From Micropterix aruncella (lineage: Eukaryota; Arthropoda; Insecta; Lepidoptera; Micropterigidae): a stretch of DNA of 64,000 nucleotides. Below the pieces are notes generated by a model that was not told the origin of the DNA, did no database searches, and worked only from the letters and a program-made list of their open reading frames with translations. A program made the translations under genes and the position numbers. How positions within the stretch are numbered: position 1 is the stretch's first letter; each line of letters begins with the position of its first letter. Where the stretch lies: assembly GCA_944548615.1 (NCBI GenBank), contig OX155973.1:24455477-24519476 (forward strand), read 5' to 3'. Shown piece by piece: positions 55,301 through 64,000 of the stretch.

Positions 55301-55799
55301 CAATCGTGCGCGCGCACTTGGCCGCGCGGCTTAGGTGCCCGCGCTCGACGGCGTTAGTTACATGATCAGTGGACGGTGTTTCCATACATCGTAGCGGTAG
55401 TACATCGTTTCCATACATCTCGCTGGTCGCCAGTGCTCGCCGGGCTTGTCATTTTTTCTCGATTTTTTTTCCTTTAAAAAAAATCGGGGGGCTGGGTGCG
55501 TCCCACGTGCCCCCCCCCCCCTGGATACGTCCTTGGATTTGTATTATGTGTGGATATGGTGTGGACGTGAAATGCGGAAGATAAAATGTGAAGGTGTTCG
55601 ACGAAACGAGATTACGATTTCTATATAAATTTCGACGATTTACTATTTCTGTATAGATAACGCGCTACGATAATAATAGTTGCGCGATGGAGCACGCGTA
55701 GTGGGAATGAGAGAGACGGGAGTTCTCGATGACGCATCTCTCTTGCAAATATGCATTTCAATTGTTTGGTTTGCCACCGAGTGGGTGGTCGTGATGGGT
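55301..55799. other. Gene-free stretch
   Basis: A homopolymeric C run (about 55510-55521) next to a T-rich tract. Nothing else recognised. Confidence 0.4.
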
Positions 55800-55915
55800 C
55801 CCATCAAACTTGCAGAAGGCAAATTTGCAGACGGCAATCTTGCAGACGGCATTCTTGCAGGCGGCAGTTTTGCAGAAGGCAATCTTGCAGAAGGCAGTTT
55901 TGCAAATGTCAAAAT
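55800..55915. repeat. 15-bp tandem repeat block (+ orientation)
   Basis: About seven units of the type TTGCAGAAGGCAATC / TTGCAGACGGCAATC. Translated on the + strand this gives a five-residue periodicity (LAEG, FADG, NLADG, ILAGG, SFAEG), which looks like a pentapeptide-repeat protein, but the frame is short and closed at both ends. It is followed directly by three CCTAA units (about 55918-55933). Confidence 0.8.
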
Positions 55916-56036
55916 GACCTAACCTAACCTAACAGAAAAACTTAAAACATTTTTTGTAATGTTTAGTTTGATGTTTAAAAGTCATCCACTACAAGGATGC
56001 CGGTAAGTAATGTCACTTCGATTTTAGGGAAAGAAA

Positions 56037-56200
56037 AACCTAACCTAACCTAGCCTAACAGAAAAACTTAAAAACTGTACTGAAGGTTGCCGCCTGCAAG
56101 GTTGCTTCCTGCAAGGTTGCCTCCTGCAAATCTGCCCTCAACAAATTTGGACCTGTCAAAAGTGACATTTGTGCAAAATTGCCGCATGCAAAACTGGCGC
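56037..56200. repeat. Second 15-bp repeat block, inverted orientation
   Basis: After AACCTAACCTAACCTAGCC and AACAGAAAAACTTAAAA (a near-duplicate of 55917-55949) come units of the type AAGGTTGCCGCCTGC / AAGGTTGCTTCCTGC, the reverse complement of the first block's units. The - strand reads ADLQEATLQEATLQAAT. The two blocks and their CCTAA leaders form a compact symmetrical arrangement. Confidence 0.75.
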
Positions 56201-56630
56201 CCCCCGTCGTGATAGGGTGTCGTTCATTTTCAGTGCTAATTTGCACATAAGTTGGTTTGTTGAGAGCAATAACCCCGCTCTTTCGATCATGGAAACGTGG
56301 AGATGCTCCTCTACGGATTTGGCTATGGATCCGCGCGAAAAGGGTGGCTTTAAAACGTCCCCAATTTTGTTTTTTTCCTCGTTTCTCCACAACTGTGAGC
56401 TGTAGCTAAACAGTGCGAGTAATATAGTAAATGCTGATAAAATCTTCTACAAGCGCATCGTAACTTGTACTATTTCAACTCCCATACTTGCTTTCAATTA
56501 CATCTAACTGTAGACTTTATTGACTAGTCATTTTGCACATAGAGGCCGGACCCCAGCGAAAAATCATTAAGAAAAATCACTCATGCATTTGGCACGAAAA
56601 AAGCATGTCGAAAACCCTTAATCTAATCGG
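56201..56630. other. Gene-free stretch
   Basis: Overlapping open stretches on both strands, none with recognisable similarity. Confidence 0.35.
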
Positions 56631-56635
56631 TATAC

Positions 56636-56890
56636 ACTCACACGGTCGCCTGATCTTGCATTGCAAGGTTCTGGGTTAGATTCCCGGCTGGGTCACCATT
56701 TCCCGTTGAGATAAAATTAACGGAATTGGATTTCAACCCTGTCTAGCGAATGTGGCGAATACACTACAAGACACACACTTACACACATGCTACATGCACG
56801 TATACATATGAACACTACATAATAGGGTTGGTTGTCGTATGACAGTAAACCCGCTCAATGTGAAATTTCGCAATAAATAGTAGAAACGAA
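56636..56890 (+). repeat. tRNA-derived SINE (candidate)
   Basis: ACACGGTCGCCTGATCTTGC is followed by a T-arm-like stem CTGGG-TTAGATT-CCCGG with a B-box-like GGTTAGATTCC at about 56672-56682. A complete cloverleaf cannot be drawn, so this is a tRNA-related SINE head rather than a tRNA gene. An AC-rich tail follows. Confidence 0.5.
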
Positions 56891-56979
56891 CAAACTCCGC
56901 TATTATCAGCTCTTATTTTCACGTGAGCACTGATCTTCGACGTACAATTTATTTTTAAATGTTAGCAACCTCAGAACGT

Positions 56980-57465
56980 TCCAAAAACTTTTAAAGTAGT
57001 TTTTACAACAAATACGTTTTACTCTATTGAGGAATTTATAAATTTTACAAAATGACTTTTTTTAAAGCCCCTTTATTTTAATGTAATGCATATACTGATT
57101 ATTTCTTTTGTTGATTGTTTTAGCTTCAATTAATTATTTTATTGATTGTTTTAGTTATATGGTATCTTATATTTAAATATAATAACAATGTATTTAGATT
57201 CTTCTTGGATAAAACATTATAAAAATTAGTTTGATTGATTATCTGATTATTGATGATTATTGCTTTCGTTTGATCATTTCTGATAATTATTATTTTATTA
57301 ATGGTTTTAGTTTTACTGCTTGTTGATTGCGCCTTATATAGCTCCTACTTTATGAAGTTTCTTCTAAAACGAAATGTTGTATGCTCTCTGGGCAGTTTGT
57401 TACTTAAACATTGTATGTTTTTTTAATAATTCACACAATAAAGAACTTGAACTTGAACTTTGATT
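56980..57465 (+). repeat. LINE 3' end with (TTGAAC)n tail
   Basis: A short coding remnant reads TFYSIEEFINF, matching FYSIDEFVNF at the end of the LINE at 19026. The 3' untranslated part repeats TTGATTGTTTTAG and ends AATAAAGAACTTGAACTTG near 57440-57462. Confidence 0.55.
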
Positions 57466-57591
57466 ATTTATTTCTTGATAAAGTATCTTTATCACTATAT
57501 TTTTTATTCATTCAAGTTGTATAACCTGACATTATTTAAACAAATAAAAAGAAATGGCGCGCGATTTTTCCAAGCAGTTGGATCCTATTGC

Positions 57592-57888
57592 GTTTCTTCG
57601 TGAACTAAAATTGGAAATTAGTTCAAGCGAACTAGATAGAGCAATACGTTAGAGCTGCATATGAAATGAACGATCGTCGATTTACCCGCACCAAAACTAC
57701 CTGTCGAACGTATAGCCCTCCGAATAGGTTTGAACATATTCCGTGCGGTCTTAGGTTCAGCTGTCTTCTTATCTTCGGTAGGCAGTTTTAATGAGGAAAA
57801 TTAAAACGGTTCATTTCACATTCCGCTCTAACGTATTGCTCTGCCTCGTTTACATGAACTAATTTCCGATTTTGGCTCACGAAGAAAC
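57592..57888. mobile_element. MITE with ~80-bp terminal inverted repeats
   Basis: GTTTCTTCGTGAACTAAAAT at the left pairs with the reverse complement of the right end (GTTTCTTCGTGAGCCAAAAT). The match runs on through GGAAATTAGTTCA and AGAGCAATACGTTAGAGC to GAAATGAAC. Interior about 135 bp, no ORF. Confidence 0.85.
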
Positions 57889-58384
57889 CTAATCGAGCCG
57901 ATTATAAAGAAGAGATACTAAATGGTGGGCTTCGGGCCGCACAAGCACTTAATCCGGCTTGGCTCGGGAACCTATTCTTTGAAAAAATTAGCATGCAAAA
58001 TTTTTGAAGAATCTCTTCCCTGGGTTTGGATATTAAAATATGCAAATTAGTATAAAACGCATGGTGTCCCTAGTCTACCCAGTGTGCATTTTCTGATTAT
58101 TGTGTGGATGTGTTAGTGCGCGGTTTGTATATGTATACTACCCTTTCAGAGAAACAGTTTATGTAGTCTAATGTTCTCTGAATGTTTAGGATTTAGTATC
58201 GCCTCGTCAAGGTTAGCTATTCTCAACGCTTCCAACTAGGCATGGGCGATCTTCGAAGAATAAATCGATCTAAATCGAGGTTCGTATATCGTAATCGAGA
58301 ATAATTCGATCTATATCTAGCTACTAAAAATCCTTTCATTACGTCTGTTCATTTCATTACGACCAGACTTAATGAAAGGATTTT
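57889..58384. other. Gene-free stretch ending in a short hairpin
   Basis: AAAAATCCTTTCATTA (58326-58341) and TAATGAAAGGATTTTT (58370-58385) are exact reverse complements around a ~28-bp loop, just before the LINE fragment. Confidence 0.7.
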
Positions 58385-59275
58385 TGGACTGTGGAGTGTG
58401 GGGTACCACAAGGCTCTCACTCGGGACCGCTTCTTCTCCTTCTATACCTCAACGATATCACCGATTGCACGCTACATTCCAATAATAGTCGCACGCTACA
58501 TTCCAAGTATATTCAGATGACACGAAGATTTTTTGTGAGATTCAATCAATTTAATGACTGCCTTAATTTGCAGGCGGATATAAACCGCCCTATGAAATAC
58601 TGTTAGGATAACTGTCTCTTCGTTAATGTAAGCAAGTATCACATAATTACATACTCCAGAAAAATACTAATATGATGTTTATTTAATATCTTGAATGGCG
58701 CAATAATTGGAAGGGACAGCTGTGCGAGATCTTGGGATTACACTCGACACGAAAATGCTATTCACCGAACACATCGATAATATTATTAGAAAAACATATA
58801 AACTACTATAGCATCATCGGTGTTCAAATCCACTGACACGCTTAAAACACTCTATAATTCCTATGTAAGAAGTCAGTTGGAATTTGCATCAGTTGTCTGA
58901 AATCCCCAATATTTAATTTACATATCGCGGATCGAATGTATACAAAAAAGATTTGTGAAGCGATTACATTTTTATTCTTTCAGTATGATGAATCCTTAAA
59001 AGCCCACAAGTTGATGTCGTTGGAGAGCCGTAGAGTCTCGATCGATGCCGTATACTTGCATGGGTTGGTAAATAATTCCATCGATGCGACCGCGATTTTG
59101 GAGCGCATTGAATGTTACGTTCCTCCTCGCCCTGTTCGATCGCATCGACTATTTCATCTCCCTGTTGTGAAAACCAACGCATCCCAAAATGCATTTCTAT
59201 ACAGAGGTTGTCATAGTATAACAGACTTTTTAAGTGTGGACATATTACACTCATCAAAAACCTCTTATTGAGAAT
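58385..59275 (+). pseudogene. Jockey/CR1-like LINE, reverse transcriptase to C-terminus, decayed
   Basis: It begins with ECGVPQGSHSGPLLLLLYLN, the GVPQGSxLGPLLFxxYxND motif. A frame change near 58510 leads to a SDDTKIF-like active-site block, then stops and shifts. The clean final stretch 58936-59271 has SLESRRVSIDAVYLHGLVN, VPPRPVRSHRLFHLPVV and NAFLYRG. Same family order as the fragment at 18090-18700. Confidence 0.75.
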
Positions 59276-59654
59276 ACAATTTAAAAAATTCTAGATAGAT
59301 GACCACAAAACATTTGTACATATTTTAAATTTCATTTAATTTGGTTCATATGCATAATTTATCTTGAGTATATTTTTTATTATAGGTACATACGTTATCA
59401 TAGGTACCTAACATTCAATATAAATATATTTATATACAATACATAATATTTTTTTATATCTATTTTGTCTCTCCTTTCTCAAGTGGAAACGATATAAAAT
59501 ATCATATTGCGTTCTCTGTTTTCGGATACATATTCAGATACTTTTAAATACGTTTTTATTGCATTGTATGTAGTTCTGTTTGGTCCCAGAATAAAAAAAA
59601 ATATAAAAACGACCCATTTTTATACGTTTCCCATAAAACCGGACACTCACTGTG
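59276..59654. other. Gene-free AT-rich stretch
   Basis: Probably 3' untranslated sequence of the preceding LINE; no distinct tail seen. Confidence 0.35.
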
Positions 59655-60560
59655 CTAACAATAAATAAATACAAACGGAGCTGCCATGGAATTCACCGAC
59701 CGGAGTCGGGCCCATCATAATACTATTTTTTACACTTCTGGGGGGTGAGCAGTGGATTCCGGACTTACGAACCGGCTGTGGTAGGTTTAGGACAGCTGTC
59801 TTGCCACATGTGAGCGTTCACCTTGCCACCCATTCACTCCCCCTTCGAAGCCATAGAATTTGAGATGCGCAAATCGCAGTTTTAGATAATTTTTCTAAGA
59901 AAGAGTTGATTATTTTTCTGGAAATGCCAAGATCTTTAAAGAGGTGAAATAGAGATTTAGCTGGCAGGCCACGAGCGCCAACTTCCACCGCGTGAAGGTG
60001 AACAGTGAAGCCGTTCCGGGTTACGGCATTTGCAAGATCATGGTATTTATTTAATTTGTACTCGTGGTCTTTTGGGATATTTGATTCCCATGGAACAGTT
60101 AATTCTACAATAAGAGCCACCTTCCGCGATAGAGAGTAAAGAGTTATATCTGGACGGAGGGCTGTGCATCCGAGACTTTCAGGGAATTTATACTGCTTAG
60201 AGACCGAATCAACCTCCAGAATCCAATCTGTAGCTTTCTCGATTATTGAGAAAGGTTTTGTAGTTGAATGTTTTTTGCCTTTAGAGCCATCCCGCACAAA
60301 CTGTATTGGGGGTTTGGAGGATACTGTCAAATCCTTGTTGGCACGAGCCACTGAGAGACTAATTACCTCGCGAATAACAGCGAGAACTTTGTCATGGCGG
60401 TAAGTGTACCGTCCTTGATCTAAGGCCACCTTGCAGCCAGCTAGAATGTGTCTAGCTGTGCAAGGGGTATTGCTACAGAGGGGACAAGAACTATCCTCGG
60501 CAAAGCTCCAACGAGCGAGGTTACTGGGGTCTGGAAGTGTATGCTGAAAGGCATTCAATT
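59655..60560 (-). mobile_element. Restriction-like-endonuclease LINE, copy 4 (best preserved)
   Basis: 5'-truncated element on the - strand. The 3' flank 59655-59817 is the same as in copy 3, ending near AATAAATAAATACAAACGG. It keeps the longest open frame of the family (next entry). The truncation point near 60560 is close to the point where copy 1 begins to match. Confidence 0.82.
59818..60558 (-). CDS. LINE ORF C-terminus: CCHC motif and PD-(D/E)xK-like endonuclease
   Basis: Open 246-residue frame, partial at the N-terminus. Residues 25-42 form C-x2-C-x8-H-x4-C (CPLCSNTPCTARHILAGC), the zinc motif that precedes the endonuclease in R2/R4/NeSL-type LINEs. R135-P136-D137 followed by E152 in IVELTVPWE and K163/K168/K171 nearby fit a restriction-like endonuclease core. 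Such elements cut the target with this C-terminal domain rather than an N-terminal APE domain, and often have sequence-specific targets. The reverse transcriptase is missing. Clade assignment is an inference. Confidence 0.7.
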   Translation of the reverse strand: MNAFQHTLPDPSNLARWSFAEDSSCPLCSNTPCTARHILAGCKVALDQGRYTYRHDKVLAVIREVISLSVARANKDLTVSSKPPIQFVRDGSKGKKHSTTKPFSIIEKATDWILEVDSVSKQYKFPESLGCTALRPDITLYSLSRKVALIVELTVPWESNIPKDHEYKLNKYHDLANAVTRNGFTVHLHAVEVGARGLPAKSLFHLFKDLGISRKIINSFLEKLSKTAICASQILWLRRGSEWVAR

Positions 60561-62083
60561 TATTATACTGTTTTTTTATACATACTGTTTTTTTCCTTGA
60601 AGACGTTTAGAGTAAGTAGTACAGTAAATAAATACAACAATTATTGTTTTTATTTATGGCTTTTATAATTTAAAATAGCATTTTCAAACCAGTTCAAAAA
60701 AATCAAGCAAAGGACAATCAGCTAAGCTGAAGTACGTTGCTGAAAAATAGTATGTATTGTTGACATTACAGTATATTATTCAATATTTCTTTTTAGTTTA
60801 ACATCGTATTTATTTCGTTTTATGTAAAAGATACAGTTGTTTATATTATTCACATAGATACATTATATAGAACATATCACAAACTATATACCTATATCAA
60901 TATTACCTATTAATAGTAAAGTTACTGCATAGTACCGAGTGAGTAGGTACTTTTATCTTATCCCGAAACTAAAGCGTTAAGTAAGTTTATGTATGAAAAA
61001 GAAACAACCAATAATAAGATTTGGCGCCTGGGCCGTTGTCAAACCTCCAATTTACGTTTTCACTATGTGGCTGTTATTTTGAACTTGAATTATTTTAGTT
61101 CCTGTGGTTTTTTTACAATTGGGTTCAACTGTTGATTCAAATAACGACTTGTAATAAACCCTAGTTTTTTTTAATAAATTCTATTTAACTAGGTTAAATA
61201 ACTAGTTTATTTTACAAAATCAACCATACATACAATACTTCGGATGTGTAAATTCCAATACGACATTAATGAGTTGAACTTTAATATGGATTAATGAGTT
61301 AAACTTTGATATTTGTATTACTTCTTTACACAAGCACAATTAATTGCTTTAAGTCTAGTTGTTACCTTCTTTGTACAACTCTCAGACAAAAAATCCCATT
61401 GTCCTTTAATCAAATTAAATAAAGAGCCTAATAAATAATCAAAATAACATTTAAAAACGATCAATGTAATCACAATATTCTTAAAACAGTACAAGAAAAA
61501 ATAATATAGTGAAAATTATATTGTTAAAAAAAGTCCGCAAGTAATCAAGAAAATAATAAAATTATCCAAGAAATTAAAAATATCCCTCAAATACAATATC
61601 TTTGGGCGATTTGGTTAATAATTGTGAAGACTATATACCTAGGTATATAAACTTGCAGCTAGCTTTAAGTTATTTGCATGGCTGGTATAATATGTTGATA
61701 GATTTGATAAGGAATAAAATTTTAGATGCGTGTTTGTCTTTTTAATATGATTATTAATCGGAACACCATCCCAGCCTGTATAATTCTTATAAGAATGCCT
61801 AAATATATACATACATACACTTAAATTTATGGGTTTTTGAATGTGTCAAAGCTTTGTTGTACCACGGTGTAAATAATATAATTAATATTCATCAGGTTCG
61901 CCTGAAAGTGGAATTTTAAGTCGCGTTCGCATCCCTAGTTATGACCATTCCTACGTGATAAAATTCAAAGTGCGATAAATAAACGAGCGCGGCTGCAGAT
62001 ACATATCGCATTATCGCGAATCGCGATTCAGCAGTCGGCGTTGGCGGTCGGCTAATAAGCGTGCAAAGGATTTGTTCTCCAAT
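60561..62083. other. Intergenic; upstream of the second atlastin-like gene
   Basis: Strongly AT-rich, no gene. The last ~200 bases (61890-62083) become GC-richer and are the probable promoter and 5' untranslated region. Confidence 0.45.
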
Positions 62084-62280
62084 ATGTCGTCGGGCAGAGG
62101 CGGCCACTCCGTCCAGGTGGTGACCACGAAGAAGAAAGACCACAGCTTCGAAGTGACGAACGAGAGCGAGCTGGTGAGGATCCTGACGGCGGAGGACGTC
62201 CGCGGGCGGTCAGTGGTCATCGTGTCGGTGGCCGGCGCTTTCCGCACCGGCAAATCCTTCCTCCTCAACATGTTCCTAAG
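62084..62280 (+). CDS. Atlastin-like GTPase 2, exon 1 (partial gene)
   Basis: From the ATG at 62084 (A at -3) the exon encodes [39 protein letters not shown] and [20 protein letters not shown], ending two bases into an arginine codon at the donor GTACCC (62281). The P-loop block differs from that of gene 1 only at the end (LLNM/LLNL), and the splice phase is the same, so the pair is a tandem duplication. Exons 2 onward lie beyond 64000. The donor GTACCC is weaker than the GTGAGT of gene 1. Confidence 0.88.
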
Positions 62281-62404
62281 GTACCCTCCTATTTATTGTT
62301 TATAGCGAGAATTCGTATGTTAGAAACTGGTAACCACCCCCCAATAGCAATACATTGTATATCAACAGAAAGGGGTATTTATTATGCATTGCTACCAGTT
62401 CTAC

Positions 62405-63110
62405 ATTTTTGATTTTTTAACATCACCCGACTATATTCACCACGCTGATTCCGAAACTGCAATATTCGGTATTATTGAAGTATAGGAACCTCTTCTAGAT
62501 TGTTGATTTTTTAACGTCACTAGACTATATTCACCACGCTGATTCCGAATCTGCAATAATCTTTATTCGGTCTCAATAAATAAGCGAGATATAGGCATTC
62601 AAAGAAGCGCCAAACCCATACATTTAGGTAGGTTAAGTCAGTTTTTTTTTAAAATAATTCATAAACACCTATTTGGCGGTAGGTTAGATTAGTTTTTTTT
62701 TAAAACAACCTTAAAAAACTGAGTTAAAAAAAACTTTTTTTTTATTTTGTATGTAAGTTTGGCTTTGAAATTTTACGCCTCCGAAGCTTTTGTCTTTCAT
62801 ATTTAGCATTAGAATGATCGAATCTAGTAGTATTTCTTGATTTTTTCGATTTTTGAGAAAGGTTTCTATACTGTAATAATTCATGTATTTGCTACCTGTT
62901 CTACATTTCTGATTTTTTAACATCACCCAAATATATTCACCACGCTGATTCCGAAACTGCAATATTCATTTGTGGGACTCAATAAGTAAGAGAGATGTAG
63001 GCATTTTAAAAAGTGTCAAACAGTTACATTTCGGTAGCTTAGGTTAGTTTTTTTTACAATTCTTAAACACCTATATGGCGGTAGGTTAGTTTTATTTAAA
63101 AACCATTATA
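62405..63110. repeat. Local repeat, three copies of a ~55-bp core
   Basis: Cores at about 62411-62467, 62506-62560 and 62908-62966 share GATTTTTTAAC, TATATTCACCACGCTGATTC and CGAAACTGCAATA. The first and third are followed by related sequence with GGCGGTAGGTTAG and T runs. Confidence 0.75.
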
Positions 63111-63449
63111 AAAAGTAATTAAAAAATGAAAAAAAAGTCTGACGCAATATTTTAGTTAGATTTAGCATTAAAAATGATCGAATTTGATCGTCTTTTTTAT
63201 TAAAAAATAAAGGAGGTAGCAATTAATTCCTAGAAAGATACTTTGATGTAGAACAATATTCACTATGATGCAAATATGCATCGTTTGTGGCAACAGTTTT
63301 TTATTTTATTTTAGTTTTTTTAGTTGCACGTACATCCAAATGCAAGAGCTCAAAAGAAAAGGAATTCACGATACAGAAAAATCCCGTTATAAGTCTATAT
63401 TGGGTTAGTAATATCTGTCTTAGCCGAGGTTAAATAGCGCATAAATTAA

Positions 63450-63870
63450 ATGTAAAAGCTTGTTTTTAACACGCTTTTATTAGGGCGACCTGTATGTAAC
63501 TATGTAATGGAATCTAAGGTAACTAATTTAACCATCTTCCAAGGATAGTAGCGTCATAAAAATTGGCAGCTGTATGTAGTTCTGATGACAATACAATAAT
63601 ATGGTACTGTCGAACTGATCTGATGTTGGAGTCGGAAGATATGAACTGGAACTTCATGATGGAACATCGTATCATAGCTGTGTTTGGACTTGTTAGAAAA
63701 GTCTCGGAATGAACTTTGACCACGATTAGGTTTCAAGGTCAGGTGATGAAGCCGGAAGATAGGCACTGGCGTTCCATGATGGAATATCGTATCATGGTCG
63801 TGTTTGCACTTGTGAGAAAGGTCACGTAATGGGCTTTGACCACAATCAGGTTTCAAGGTTATAACAAACC
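63450..63870 (-). repeat. Repeat family D, copy 2, with duplicated core unit
   Basis: Reverse-complement match to 54960-55300. On the - strand the ~114-bp core occurs twice in tandem, giving two similar 38-residue translations (SSFRDFSNKSKHSYDTMFHH and SPLRDLSHKCKHDHDTIFHH). No protein family recognised. Confidence 0.7.
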
Positions 63871-64000
63871 TATAATATATTGACTTGTAAATATTGTAAA
63901 TAGGATAGAAAACGAATTTACCGCGTGAAATTTGTAGGACCCGACGTTTCGGTGACGATGCAGCCGCCGTTGTCTAGGGTAGACTGAAGAGCTGTCAGTC

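Larger units (their letters stand above)
62281..64000. other. Intron 1 of atlastin-like gene 2 (incomplete)
   Basis: It holds a triplicated local repeat and a copy of repeat family D (separate entries). The final ~70 bases (from about 63930, with CCGACGTTTCGGTGACGATG) resemble the CCGAAACGTCGG-type sequence found near ends of Penelope-like elements; this is only suggestive. Confidence 0.5.

Noticed and set aside
55917..56060. CCTAA runs as a telomere or interstitial telomere site
   Set aside because: Only three to four units in each run; short CCTAA runs occur commonly in insect repeats.
56636..56710. A tRNA gene
   Set aside because: T-arm-like stem and loop are present, but the anticodon arm and acceptor stem do not pair and the loop has TTAGATT instead of TTCGATT; better explained as a SINE head.
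1..64000. CRISPR arrays, bacterial operons, rRNA genes
   Set aside because: None of the necessary repeat-spacer spacing, Shine-Dalgarno-led gene strings or rRNA core sequences are visible; the window is a eukaryotic chromosome segment.

Overview
This is a eukaryotic, almost certainly insect, nuclear window. Host exons are GC-balanced islands bounded by GT-AG introns in AT-rich DNA that is densely packed with transposons. The order is not resolved. The mix of piggyBac-type TTAA elements, BEL/Pao, RNase H LINEs, short CCTAA runs and a Helitron-like repeat of a kind I recall from Lepidoptera fits many insects. All three host genes seen are on the + strand.

Layout: (1) 1-4893: a decayed TTAA element, then a LINE split by an intact-ended Tc1 element, then a LINE reverse transcriptase fragment. 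(2) 4894-10792: the last three coding exons of a Cdc7-type kinase; its last two introns carry a RNase H LINE, an endonuclease-type LINE, a piggyBac-like MITE and two copies of an unclassified ~0.66 kb retroposon. (3) 10793-17507: intergenic, with a pogo/Tigger element, a third retroposon copy split by a MITE, more LINEs and long stretches where I see nothing. (4) 17508-39541: a six-exon atlastin-like GTPase (489 aa after splicing) that lacks the expected membrane hairpin. Its ~14 kb last intron holds a nest (Gypsy fragment hit by a hAT-like element hit by a Harbinger element), a 0.92 kb tandem repeat, and a BEL/Pao retrotransposon (BEL-1, 28523-37384) inserted in that repeat. (5) 39542-62083: intergenic, with nested MITEs, a second BEL/Pao element with a full-length open frame (BEL-2, 42728-51623), foldback elements, 15-bp repeat blocks and several LINE fragments. 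(6) 62084-62280: first coding exon of a second atlastin-like gene with the same phase-2 splice as the first; the window ends in its intron 1.

The atlastin-like pair looks like a tandem duplication: the genes have near-identical P-loops and the same first splice position. The remaining interest is in insertion history. Several insertions can be read to the base because an uninterrupted relative or a restored reading frame is present in the same window. For the two BEL elements, LTR divergence and coding integrity point in opposite directions: the coding-dead copy has LTRs identical by eye, while the open-frame copy has LTRs with at least six differences.
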